64,000 nt of DNA from Cyclaneusma minus (Eukaryota; Ascomycota; Leotiomycetes; Marthamycetales; Marthamycetaceae): contig JAKZHN010000006.1 in NCBI GenBank assembly GCA_037179335.1, positions 682,001 to 746,000 on the forward strand, read 5' to 3'. A program made the position numbers and the translations under genes. Of the stretch, positions 34,567 through 45,572 are shown piece by piece. Under the pieces are notes generated by a model that did not search any database, was not told where the DNA came from, and was given only the letters and a program-made list of their open reading frames with translations. The first letter of the stretch is position 1, and each line of letters opens with the position of its first letter.

Positions 34567-34658
34567 CCGACGTGCAACAAAACTTGCGCCAAAGTTAAGC
34601 GGGGTCACGTGATCCTGTCGAGTAGACAGACCCTCTTGAAGTTTTGTTGCACATCGAC
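34567..34658. repeat. inverted pair of the short motif around TCACGTGATC
   Basis: CCGACGTGCAACAAAAC (34567-34583) faces GTTTTGTTGCACATCGAC (34641-34658). The spacer holds GGGGTCACGTGATCCTGTC. The right copy is also the head of 150-bp repeat copy C, as in copy A. Confidence 0.75.
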
Positions 34659-34783
34659 TGTCGGAAAGCTGGATTTGAAAATTGGTTTTAATGACTTGCA
34701 AATATTATAGGGCAATAGAGCTGGAAATTTTACGTCGATTGATATGTAACACGCCTGGGTTTGAAAAGCAGGGGCTTGTGTAA
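34641..34783 (+). repeat. 150-bp dispersed repeat, copy C
   Basis: Starts with GTTTTGTTGCACATCGAC and ends CAGGGGCTTGTGTAAT. It shares the GAAATTTTACGTCGATTGAT and TATGTAACACGCCTGGGTTT blocks with copy B (3745-3896) and, less closely, with copy A (2927-3076), although it lies 31 kb away. Confidence 0.7.
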
Positions 34784-35283
34784 TTGGTGGGTGAAGTTTG
34801 GGAAAAACTGGTCTGCTTATATCTTATATTTCGGTCCCTTCCTCGTCCTATTTGGCCAGCTGCCAGTCTACCATGCAGGCAACGGTTTCGTCGTCATCCC
34901 CCTCACTCTCTGCCGTAGCATCGTAGGCAACCTAGTAGGTATTAGAAAGATAGTGGTACCGCGATGGCTATTATTATTGCTTCCCCTCTGATCGGTCCTT
35001 TCGTATCTCCACTGTTAGCGGCTACGTTGCTGACTATGTGGGCTGGCAATGCATTATCTGGATCATTGTATAGGTTGCTTTTGGTGTTGTCACGGTGTCA
35101 TCTTTGATCTTCAAGGAAAGGTATTCATAATGACACATGCAGAGCTTGAAGGCAGAGTTGCATTCGAAGAGCATCAAACGAGCCAAACAACTTGGACTTG
35201 ACTTCAAAATACAATCGATTTGACTCCCGTCACCACCCCATTCCATGAAGAACTTTCAACCTCGAATCGGCGGCGAGACGGGT

Positions 35284-36754
35284 TCAATGAAGGTGAGCAT
35301 TGAGGTCGGTCCGCATCTCCTCCCGGCACTTCTCCATGTTCTCCGGAGTGATGAAGTCCAAGACTTCCTGCTTTGTCCGCTTCACTTTGCCCGCTCCTGT
35401 AGCTTCTTCGAACATAGGTTGGAGCTTGACACGTGCAAAGTAGCACAGGAGCATCACATCGTCCACAGAGATATCAGATGCGTCATCGCTAACAACCAGC
35501 ACCGTGTTTGGAGTGTTGATGAGCCAGTGTATAGGGGCAAATCCCCATCCCTCAGCTTCAGGGTCACATCCCATCATCAAAAATACAGCATTAGAATTGG
35601 CCCCGCCGTCCATAGTGTGACCTTTCAATTCCGAGTCCCACGTTCTGTCACGAGGGTTGCTCCACAGTCGAATGGGCATGTCAAGAAGTTTGGCAATTGG
35701 AGAGGTCTCGTACTCCTTGAAAATGGGATGCTTTTCAGATACTTCGACTTGACCGTACGGGGCTTTGCCGCGGCAGGCAGTGTCTCCGTAGCAGCGGATT
35801 TCCACGCCGCACACGTATCCCTTCGGGGGCGCAGAGGTGAATGTAGTAGGGCTAAGGCATGTCGCAGGTTTGGCAAACACCTGACGAACGAGTCCGTCAA
35901 GCTCAATTGACTGGGGAGAGTTGTATGCGGTGAAGTGGTCGATGACATGACGGAAATCTCGCAATGTGATATCCTCGACAACCTCACAATCCTCCAACAG
36001 AGCTTGCCGCATCAATAGCATTGGGCCGGACCAAGAATGATAAGTCGTTCCTCTGTCTAGTTTGACAGTATCCATGATGCTTCTGTTGAGGAAAGATCCA
36101 TCGTTCAAGAATGAATCCCGGAAAATCAGGTCAAGGTAATAGCCTTCACCGCATTCAGGTCCTATCCCAGAGCCTAGGTTCACACCACGCTTTGGGTTTC
36201 GCACAATGTAGTGACGATCTTCTCTTGGCTTATCCTTTCTGAGGAGTGTCTGTAGATCAGGCAGGTCGAAGCTATCGCCCTCCTCATTCCCCATCCGGGT
36301 GCAAGGAACCCAGACGAGTGAAGGCTTGCTCAAGCTCTCCGGGAAAAGGATGGCTAGTTTGTGAGCTGGTGACGGTCGAGGGGGCTGAGTCGAGAATGCT
36401 TTGCAAAGGAGTTTGTGGCTTGCCCAGTCCCTCTTCTGGCATTCTGGCGAACAGTAGTAGCTGCTCTTGCATCGGTTGCACATCTTGGCCGACGGGCTGT
36501 TGCACATGATGCAGGAGTTGGGAGCTGCGATGCTCTCCTCCGTAGAAGTCGAGATTTCGCTGCTTCTAAGTCAGGCTATCTGGCATTTGCAGTAAGAATC
36601 CATACAGCAGTACTCACGACATGCGACGCTGCGATCCATTCGCTTTTTGTTCTTCTTCCCAGACTCTGATCTGCTCCAGCTGCTCCGACATACCCGCCCA
36701 TGTTGAGACAGGAATATCTGATCCATCATCAGAAAAAGTGATTTTGTCGGCCAT
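35284..36754 (-). CDS. MYND zinc-finger protein
   Basis: Exon 1 (36754-36618) and exon 2 (36565-35284) give 472 aa. The N-terminus is MADKITFSDDGSDIPVST. A complete MYND finger spans residues 64-100: Cys64, Cys67, Cys75, Cys78, Cys84, Cys88, His96 and Cys100, around SYYCSPECQKRDWASHKLLC. The remaining 370 residues have no SET signature. They contain a Cys-rich patch (GYVCGVEIRCYGDTACRGKA) and a segment HTMDGGANSNAVFLMMGCDP. Such MYND proteins are common in fungi; the finger usually binds proline-rich partners, and the role of the rest is unknown. A start at the ATG at 36622 would keep the finger, but the upstream in-frame exon extends naturally to 36754. The next upstream gene on the same strand is the deaminase-like gene. 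Confidence 0.8.
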
Positions 36755-37940
36755 GTTTCCTGGCCGTTCTTCCGAATGGCGATGATTACGACAAGTAGCT
36801 TCTCCTCAAATTCTCTGAGAGCGAGCCCTGACTTCGTCAGGTGTCCAAGGCAGGAGGCTCTAGAGAGAATAAGAGACGCTGATGTTCTGAGTGTGATTTG
36901 TAAGTTTGAAATCACAAGTGGGGTGACTGGGAATAATAACACGCTCGACACAAAGAGTCGGCTTGAGGAAGCCTAAGATCATAAGATGTTGGAGGGATGC
37001 ACCGGAAATGGCCCTAACTTTCCGGCAATTCGCTAGTAAAGTTTGCCCAGAGAAGTTACTCATATCAGAGTTCTCTGTCTTGACTAACTACCTATCTTTA
37101 TCTTTTGAGGTTGGAAGTTTGTTTTTGAGCTTGAAGACAGCTTGTCAGAGAGAGAAGTTGAAAATATCTACGATTGAGGACAAAGCAGCGCCGGGGAAGA
37201 GGTTAAAGAAATCGTAAATTAAGCTCGGGCTTTCATGAATGAGGTCAAGAATCAACACTGCAGTGGATTGGAGTGATTATGAGCTGTGCAAAACAAGTGA
37301 GAATGGTAGAGAAAGTCAACACTGAGCAAGCTAGTCTCCAAGTGTCATCTGCAACTTGCAGGCAGCCGTTGACGAAGCCTTGTTTCAGAGTAATTGACCT
37401 AAGAGAGATTTGTATATCGACATATACCACTCATCCGTACGTGCGTGCAGCCGTGCAGCAAGGAATAGACAACTTGCACGACTTTCAAACTTTTTCTGTC
37501 TTCTAGGCAGACTGCTCCTAGTTAGGAAAACATCCAAACTCCATACCGTATCACGGAGTAGTTGACAAAAGGACGCACACACCTGATCTTTTGATACCCC
37601 ATGCGTGTCACTGGACATATCCATGTTAGCATCAGGCAACAGCGGTACGTACCTTAACAAGCATCGAGACAAGACTTTCCCCGCCACCAACCATAACCTC
37701 AACACAGCTAAACTTTCCTATCCCTGCCATGTAAGAGCTTCCCTTATCAGTGAGTACCGGTCTTCTTAGACCTATGAGAAGGCTTCTTGCAAATGAACTC
37801 CCTGACAGACCAAGGGCCTCATAGAAAGAGAAACATGTGAAATAGGTGGTTTACATGATCCTACACCAGGTATTCATTTACAGATTTTGATTCCTCAATC
37901 GGGTATCCCAAATATACCGACACTGTACGAACAATGAATC
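36755..37940. other. intergenic region
   Basis: Between two minus-strand genes. Short frames only; no repeat or RNA recognised. Confidence 0.5.
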
Positions 37941-39277
37941 TCAATCTCCATGACTGATCATATCAACCAATCTCTTCTCGAGTTTTTGAAGCGAGACTTT
38001 AACTTCGTGGGAGTCCGAGGGCGGAATGTTCCAGTTAGGACAACATACACCGTGTCGTCCTCGTGTCGATATCGGGCTGTCCAGATTACCCAAGAAGTTC
38101 TCACAGAGCAAGCAAGCTTTCTTGCTGCACCCAAAGTAACCGGTCGTGGGCGTGAGACTGCGGCTGTTCTCGTAGTACGAAAACAGCTGGATTTCGGCGT
38201 GTCCGCGGCTAGTAAGAGCAGTCTTGCAGTCCTCCTTGAACCTGCTTCCAAACTTGAGTATTTGGGTTTCGGAGCCAGGTTCTGCAGAAGGGAATAGTCG
38301 TCTCCAAGCATCTGTGATGCTGATGAGCTTAGAATGGTCAACTTTCCTCTTTGCCAGCGGAGGGATGGGGTTGAAAGTGACTTTCTGAAACTGTGGAGCC
38401 TTGTGTGCAATACTCAGGAGAAGTCGGCATGCGAACACTGGCTTGGCTATGAACTTCAGCGCCTTCCATAGCTTGAATGTTTTACCGAATGTTCTTTGGA
38501 GTACGTTGAGTGCGTCGGGATCTCCAACGAATTCGTAGACAGCCCGTACAATTTGCTCCCGAGAAAACGTGGATCTAGGTCCTTCACTGTCAGAGAGCAG
38601 TAACAGAATCCCTTGCAATGTGGGGGGTATCTGCAGCAGCGGCAGTAGCAGATGCGGCAGCGGGGGGATGCATTTTTTGGCCGCGCGAATCCAGTGATCG
38701 ATTCTCGTTTTGTGGAACTCGATGGCAATGTTCTCGAACCGACTGGGTCGGTCAACAGGGTCTGTCATGTACTCGATGAGCATTGGTTCCTCACTTACAG
38801 TAGGTAGGTAGCTGTACATGGTATCATACTCATCTTGGAAGCAGATGCCAGATACTCTTTCAGATATCCAAGAAACCGCTTGTGACCCACTCCAGTATAC
38901 GAGCTCTGCGGTGGACCATTCCCATACATTCCAAAGCCGTCAGTCCTAGCAAAATCCACCTCAACGGAATTTTCAGACTCGCGTAAACCGGTCGAGACAA
39001 CATATTCCCAGCCTCTGCACGGCGATAGGATGACAGCGAGACAGTCGAGAAACTTGTGACGGATGGATTCGTCGGAGGCTCCGGGAAAGCCCGCTTTGCC
39101 GATTTCGTCGTCGTCGAGCTCAGCTTCATCGAAATCGTCCTCCTCGCCCGGTTTAGGCACTGAATGCTCAGGATGGCTCCGGTCCTTGGCAAGATAGTGT
39201 AAGATCTGTGCCGCCCAGACGACTCGAGCAATGCAGTCTTGAAACTTGACATCAGATCTTATGGGAGGTTCAGCCAT
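37941..39277 (-). CDS. OTT_1508-like deaminase family protein
   Basis: Exon 1 (39277-38856) and exon 2 (38811-37941) join through a 44-nt GTATCT...ACAG intron to 430 aa. Without the intron the frame breaks next to a CTAC tetranucleotide repeat, so the intron matters. Near the C-terminus is a cytidine-deaminase-fold zinc site: HAEIQL (His345, Glu347) followed by CSKKACLLC (Cys374 and Cys377 as the zinc Cys pair), then TRGRHGVCCPNW. This order matches the OTT_1508-like deaminase family (Pfam PF14441), expanded in filamentous fungi and related to deaminase domains of bacterial polymorphic toxins. The substrate of the fungal members is unknown. The N-terminal 300 residues are helical and unrecognised. 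The catalytic residues look intact. No signal peptide. Confidence 0.8.
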
Positions 39278-40445
39278 GTCGATATGCTGCCTGTGGTGGG
39301 TAGTCCTAAGGGTGGTTTTGGATTGTGGAGCTTCCAGTGGTGTGACTGGGGTTAAAACAACAACAATCGAGCGGGGCTGGGGAGGTACGTACTGTTCGGA
39401 GAGGGGAGCCAGGCTCGGAGATGAGCCTATTGAATATCTGGCAGCTTTTACTTTCGGTGTGATGGAAATAGCCCCTAATTTCCGGATTCCCCATATCAAA
39501 GTTCGCCCAGACAAATCCTGCCTCTTGCCTGTCAACTGTACCTGCATTGAACTCGCAGGCAGCCAACCGTCGGTCCATCAGCGAATCATTTCATCGAGCA
39601 ATTGGCAGTACACAAGTAACAACCGCTAATATCTAGACTGGAAAATAAAAATTGCCGGTTCAAAATATCGGCAGACGATAAGGTCATAAGTAGAAATCTT
39701 CAGAACACAAAACCAGCCGACGATTCGCACCAAGCAATCCCAAGACAGAAAACGGAGGAGTACATCAAAAGAAACTAAAAGAGGTGCGCCTGGACTACAG
39801 ACTTTCAAACAGAAGTAAGAGCTGCAAGACTTACTTTAGGCAACCATCACAAGCATGCTGTCAACACAGCTAAGCTTTCCCATCCGCCATAAAAAGCTTC
39901 CCATATCAGTCACCAACCCAGTATTGGTCTTTTCAAAGACTCAGACCGATGGAAAAAGGCCTCTCCTTGCGAGGCAACTTCATGGCAGACCAGGGGCCCT
40001 CCGCGAAAGATGGCACGCGATACTGCATCCGTCAATAGCCTCTGCGGTGCTAGTCGACATGCCAATCAATGCTAGTCCATCAGGAATTCAAATATATTCC
40101 TTGATCGGGTATCCTATTGATCCTATACATTGAATCTCCATGGCCGTACCTGACATCGCACGTCAGCATCATCTCCACTCGTATGGATAAGCGACCACGA
40201 CCATGCCTGCCAGAAGAGAAAGACTACCGTCTTGACGCCGCCCAATGCCCATATATCCATCGCCACGCCGTCTGATGAATGCCCATCTAACAAAACAAGC
40301 AACGCTTAGGGGATAGATGCCGTCCCGCCATCGTAGCAGCACTTCGGACTCCTTTTTCTCCGGAGCGCTCAAAGCATAAGAGATAATCGATATCGTAGCA
40401 GCGACTCCACTCATTTCCTCCATCTTTTCTCATCTCTCGCCCCCA
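39278..40445. other. intergenic region
   Basis: Upstream of the deaminase-like gene and downstream of SYS1. No feature recognised. Confidence 0.5.
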
Positions 40446-41126
40446 TCATCCGCCATCACCACTCCCCTTCATCCCTACCATCTCATACTCCCCGGCACCA
40501 TCTCTCCCTCTCCCTCTCCCCCTTCCCCTTTGGAACCCCATCTCTTCATCCCCCTCTGTTCTCACTTCCGCATTCCCAGCACTCGCCGCTGCCGTATTGA
40601 CGCCAAAATTGATCGGCCGCAACTCGCGCCACCTACAACTCCACACACCCAGTGTGGTCATCACGCCAGCGCTCACCACCTGCAGTCCCCACCACAGCGC
40701 GTTCCTCGGTATGCCTTTCGAATACAGCGACGTGACGACCAGGTGTAAGAAGTGGAGGGTGAGGGCGAAGTCAAGGATGAGTTTGGATCGTGCGATTAGC
40801 ATTAGGAGCGCAATGACTCTGGAAGTGCCTTTCGTTAGCAAGTTCGATATTCAAAAGGAGAATAGGGGTATATACCCGACCAGCGCGTTCAATACCCAAA
40901 CCAGGCCCAACATCCAGCCAACCGTGGTATCGCCTCTCAGACTCCGCCAGTTTAGAATCAGGTCGGGGGAGAGCTGTGCCCCTGCTACCAGCGCGGTGAA
41001 GGTAATCAGGATGGCGGCTGAGGCGTAGTATATAAACTGTAGCATGAAGATCTGGCTGAGGATTCTCAGGGGCGCGAGAGAGGACATGGAGCCCGGGGCG
41101 GGAGGTCGGCGCGGCCGTCGAGGCAT
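40446..41126 (-). CDS. sys1: SYS1 Golgi membrane protein
   Basis: Exon 1 (41126-40876) and exon 2 (40818-40446) give 207 aa. Four membrane segments are visible: ILSQIFMLQFIYYASAAILI, a segment around TTVGWMLGLVWVLNALVGVI, LILDFALTLHFLHLVVTSLY, and ALWWGLQVVSAGVMTTLGVW. Conserved hallmarks include LILNWRSLRGDTTVGWMLG and SCRWRELRPI. The tail is an RG-rich segment ending GAGEYEMVGM, usual for ascomycete SYS1. In yeast, Sys1 recruits the Arl3-Arl1 GTPase pathway to the trans-Golgi, controlling tethering and retrograde traffic. Divergent from COA6 across about 0.9 kb. Confidence 0.92.
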
Positions 41127-42036
41127 CTTTGTATTGTTTTATATGTATGGAGGACTCCAGTTTTTTTGACTGGTTTGAAAGGAGTGCAGGCTATCATGAA
41201 GCCATAGGTGTTTGCGACAGTGCGATTTTGTGGGCGTTACGAAAAGTTGAGAATGAAACTCGAAATGGACTTCGATGATCGCGATGCGACGAAGGCAGTC
41301 ACTGTCCAGATCATCCAAATGAGCTCTCACCGCCCGGCAGAACGCAAAAGTGGGTCCCAAAATAGGTCAGCCTTGCAGTGGCTTGGCATCTTCGGGTGTC
41401 ACTAAAACTGTGACGTTCGGGATAGCTTCAAAATGACACCACCTGCTTAAAACTTTTCGAAATCCGAGCCATCACATTTCCCCACAACAGTACGCAACCC
41501 ACCCAACACTCGGCCGTTCCCATTGTTAAGGCAACCTGTGCTCGTGATCCACTGACGAGCCGTGCCTGCAGCTACTCTTCCCTACCCCCACGATAAGCCT
41601 GCATCTCCCAGCTTCCCCGAGCAATCAAAACCCGAAGAGCAGAAGTATTGCAGCTTCACACGCTTCCCCGTTCAAATCAGAACGGCCTCCGCTCATACCT
41701 CCGTACAGCGACCGAGCTGTCTAGGCTCCAGCATATTGCCTCACCGTTGCCTTGCAAAGTAACTAACGAAGTACCAAAGTACTATCAAGAAACGGCACAG
41801 CTTTCCCTCGGGCTACGAAAAGCATATCCACGGCTAAATTTCTGATATAAACTCCTCGTCCTCTCTCTCCGAACTTCCCCAAAGCTACACTTCATCCCTC
41901 CATCGAGTTCTTCCATTCAGTGTGTCTTCAAGCTCCACTTCTCGAACCTCCAATCCTACCTCGAGGAACCAGTCTCCACTCTACAACGGCACATCAGATC
42001 TGCTTCTCCCATTCGTTCAGATTACCGCTCGTCACG
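41127..42036. other. divergent intergenic region
   Basis: Between the starts of SYS1 and COA6. The last 150 bp are pyrimidine-rich on the COA6 coding strand, a common fungal 5' leader feature. Confidence 0.5.
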
Positions 42037-42619
42037 ATGGTTTGGCCATTCAGCTCCTCCTCTTCAGCGCCAAAACCCGCCCTCACGCCGGAAGGCACGC
42101 CGCGTGCACCAGATCGCACGGCTAGAGACAAGTGCTGGGAGCATCGGGACGTTTACTTTGCTTGTCTCGACAAGAATGGCATTGTGGATGCGATTAGGGA
42201 GAAGGGAGAGGCTGGGAAGAAGTGTGGGGGTGAACACAAGAGCTTTGAGGAAAATTGTGCTAGTAGCTGGGTGAGTGGTTCTTCTCTTTTCTCCTCTTTC
42301 TCCCTTTCATTATGGGTTCTTCGTAGGGAGAGAAATGCCGAGGTGCATTGAGATTCGGGATTGATATTGGGATACGGATGTTCTTCGTGGGATAATGGAG
42401 TAGTGGAACGGCGGGCGTGAGGGGGTGTTGTGTGATGTGTGGTGATCATGTTGTGCTGCGTTGCGGTGCATGATGCTAACAGCTCAACAGGTGAAGTACT
42501 TCAAGCAGCGCCGTGTCGCAGAATATCAGAAGGAGAAGACGTTGCAGAAGTTGAGGAAGGAGGGTGCCACGGAAATACCTGGTTCAGTGGGACCTATGCC
42601 CGGGACTGCGTTGCGGTGA
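42037..42619 (+). CDS. coa6: cytochrome c oxidase assembly factor COA6
   Basis: Exon 1 (42037-42270) and exon 2 (42491-42619) give 120 aa. The CHCH-type fold shows Cys33-x9-Cys43 (CWEHRDVYFAC) and Cys63-x10-Cys74 (CGGEHKSFEENC). The unequal Cx9C/Cx10C pair is characteristic of Coa6. SSWVKYFKQRRVAEYQKEK follows, directly over the splice junction. Coa6 resides in the mitochondrial intermembrane space and helps Sco proteins deliver copper to the CuA site of Cox2. The N-terminus has no cleavable presequence, as expected for Mia40-imported proteins. Confidence 0.92.
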
Positions 42620-43137
42620 TGCGGTAAAGGGGGTGATACATGTGGGTGACTCTCAAAATGTCTGGACATACAGACACTTTGTACAACATCTGGAAATTCT
42701 ATGGGGCGCTGGAGTCTGGGTACTGGTTTCTATGAGCTCTTTCTGTCAGTAATGTCCCATCTATGATTCTACTCCAGGTTCTGTTCATCTCCAGGTATCC
42801 ACTGTCAGTCCGTCACGCGTTCACGTTGCATGTTCTGCAAAAGAGACAGGGATCGTACCCAGGTTTTACTATGGCATCGGCCTCCACTATTGAGCTCTCC
42901 TGGTCGCCTTCTTCGTCTGGGTGCGTTTTGCGATCCACTGCCAAGGCTCTCTCTGGGGTTTCCGCTGCAAGTACCCGTCTCAACATTTCGCATACAGGAT
43001 CTCCACTACTGTTCTGCATATACTCATGTCAGCAACTAAAACTCTCCTGGATACGCAAACTCGAATAGGTCATTAGGAAGCTTTCATTATTGCGCTATCA
43101 ACATGTCCCATTTCATAAAATCGATCCTTCTATCACT
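42620..43137. other. convergent intergenic region
   Basis: 3' flanks of COA6 and the dioxygenase gene. Nothing further recognised. Confidence 0.5.
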
Positions 43138-44217
43138 TCAAGAGTCGTAAGGAAGGGCACCAGCCAGACGGAGCAGTTGATCAGTGATCACAGGCTCGTC
43201 GAAAGGACGGTCCCTATGATACGGGTCCTCCTTCCCCAATCTCAGAATCTTGTCCGCGCGCCAGAAGTTTCGGTGCGGCCAGTGGGTCGTTCGCTCCCTA
43301 TTTTCAAAGATCTCTTTCTTCTTCGCCAGCTCCTCCGGACTCGAAAAGGCAGCCGGTGTATAGCAAGCATCTGTTCCCCATCCCAAGTCAGCTTACTGTC
43401 CCTTGCACCAGCAATAATAAAGACAATCGTGGACCTCCAAGCGGGGGACTCTACAGCAGAAGAAGCACTTACAGATAACCGCTCTTGTCTGGTTTCCCTC
43501 AGGCAGCACATTATAATGCACCGTCCTCGAATCCCAAACGATGAGATCTCCCGCATCCACATTAACCTTCATCAACTCACACCCCCTCTCCTCAAACCAC
43601 TTCACCTCATCCTCATCAAACCCATGCCAATCATCCGGCACCTTCCCCCACTTCTCCTTCTTCTCCATCGAATGCGTTTTGAAAAACTCATCATTCAACC
43701 TATGACTCCCCTTCATAACCATCAATCCCCCATCTTCCGGTCCATTCGGTGCAAGATTAATAATCCCCTGCGCACACTGAAATCCTCTAATTCTCGCATC
43801 TTGATCTTGGTGCGGCCAAGGCGTGCCTTTCTCGCGCTTCCCTTCTGGCAAAGGAAGTGTGTAGTTTATGCCATCGAAGGAAACGAGGAGTTTGTCGGTG
43901 TTCCAGATTTTGGCGAAGGCGGAGAGGACGCCGGGCTCGAGACGCGCTTCCCAGACGAAGGCTTCGTGGGATACGCTGTAGCCGTGGTACATGCCCCCCT
44001 TCATGTGGGCGGGCAAATGCTCGGGTGTCCAGGTTGAGGGGTCATTGCGGTCGAAGCCCAACGGGAACTTCTCCAACCACTGGGTCATCTTCTCCACGTA
44101 GTGGGCACAGCGGTCTGCTGGGACGGCTCCTTTCACGATAGCGAAACCGTCCTGGAAGAGTTGGTCGCGCCAGTCGCCGTACGATTTTTCGACATCGGGG
44201 AGGGTCGCATGAGGCAT
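43138..44217 (-). CDS. phytanoyl-CoA dioxygenase (PhyH) family protein
   Basis: Exon 1 (44217-43473) and exon 2 (43370-43138) give 325 aa. The iron ligands of this 2-oxoglutarate-dependent family are His136 and Asp138 (PWPHQDQD) and His234 (SRTVHYNVLPEGNQTRAVI), with Arg245 as the likely 2-oxoglutarate contact. The N-terminal DQLFQDGFAIVKGAVPADRC is also typical. The fungal group includes enzymes of secondary metabolism and catabolism, so the substrate cannot be read from the sequence; nothing around it suggests a cluster. No peroxisomal SKL-type signal at the C-terminus (ALPYDS). The divergent neighbour is an MFS sugar transporter. Confidence 0.85.
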
Positions 44218-45572
44218 TGTTGCGGAGTGTTCTTCGGTGCTTTTGAGTGTTGGAGAGTGAGGGGCCGCAAGAGCTGAATGTATCTTCTGGATCAATGATA
44301 GAGGGGATACGGGATTGTGGTATAAGCGAATTGGAGGTGTCTGCTTCAGAGGAAGGAGATCTAGCTCAAGAGACTGCTCTTAAGTACTTACGGCTGGCTG
44401 CAACCATCAGATGATGCTGATATTTGGCAGATCGACATGCAGAGGGGGTGGCAAAATGCAGCTGTTCCCCATGGGCGATGTGCTGGGGAGCTTCTGAGGG
44501 GTGCTGATAGTTGCGCCGCAGCCCACGTTTCTATTGCGCCGCGGGCAAATCCTATGTATATCCCGAGGTGGTTTGAGCTGTTTATAAGGTATGGAATTTG
44601 GAGATTTTGTTTACGATTGACGGGATTGTTACATGTAGGAGCATCTCGATTTCGAACCTGGTTTCTCGAATTTCGACCGTCGACGGACCGAAATATTCAG
44701 CAATGGCATATTTCAGACGAGATCACTAGCAAGATATCCAGGTTGGTTGCCAGATTTCCCTTGAAGCTGTTTCGAAAGCAGATGGGTATGTTACCAAAAG
44801 CAAATAAGGCAGTTCCTGCAGCTGCGCCAATTGAGTTTACGATGATGTTTATCAACTCTATCGTCTTGGCCGCGTCGCAACTCCGAGCGAGCTCCTTGAT
44901 CTTGCCCGCTTCGCTCCCGCCGTGACAACCCACCATTAATCACAACGTTGCATCTCAGCCATCCCAGCTTTATTCTTCCTATATGAAACCTCGTCTTTCC
45001 CATAGGCTCGGAGAACCGAAATGTCTGGGGCGTTATCACTCTATCGATATGGCACATACTCTGTTCGCAAACCCGGGAGAACCTATGGGGATCTGGAGCT
45101 CGCCTGAAAGTTGGTGGATCGCATGAGACGCTGGCGGCTTCTCTTTAAATCTGAGTACATACTCCTTATCTGTATCGGCCGGCAACATTACCTTGCTTGG
45201 ACTTGCTGTACATGGCTACCAAGAGTGTCTATCAGTATGTGTATCTGTGAAGTGCGGATGCAGCTGGGACTACTGGGTACATATCTCAAGCACCTAAGGT
45301 AGGCTGCAGGAAGCCCATGAGGGGCTTGGATAAGTACTTGCATATATCTCCTTGAATTTCAAAAGTCTCGTTTTGCTTTCTTTTGGTCTTCTCTGTTGAT
45401 CTTTCAAGTCTGTGTTGTTGTTCGTTTCTGGTGTATTTCTGCTTTGCTGTCTCGGACCTCAAGGACAGGCCGTATTTTTCTGGACAACGGACAACCACTT
45501 GGCCGGCGTTTGGGAATTACTATCGGGGAAGACAAAGACGCGGGCCAAACAGCACCGCTGCCCACTGACAAG
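44218..45572. other. divergent intergenic region
   Basis: Between the dioxygenase and transporter starts. An open plus frame at 44437-44925 (162 codons) and overlapping minus frames have no recognisable domain and are not annotated. Confidence 0.5.

Larger units (their letters stand above)
32991..35283. other. gene-free 2.3 kb with RNA locus and repeats
   Basis: Contains the putative small RNA gene (about 33459-33654), an 11-bp minisatellite, several short-motif copies and copy C of the 150-bp repeat, all listed separately. No protein gene supported. Confidence 0.6.

Noticed and set aside
38795..38860. Frameshift in the deaminase gene caused by a CTAC repeat
   Set aside because: A 44-nt GT-AG intron ending in ACAG restores the frame and gives a smooth protein, so a pseudogene is not needed.
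44437..44925. Plus-strand frame of 162 codons between the dioxygenase and transporter genes
   Set aside because: No domain, overlapping minus frames of similar quality, and it sits in a divergent promoter region.
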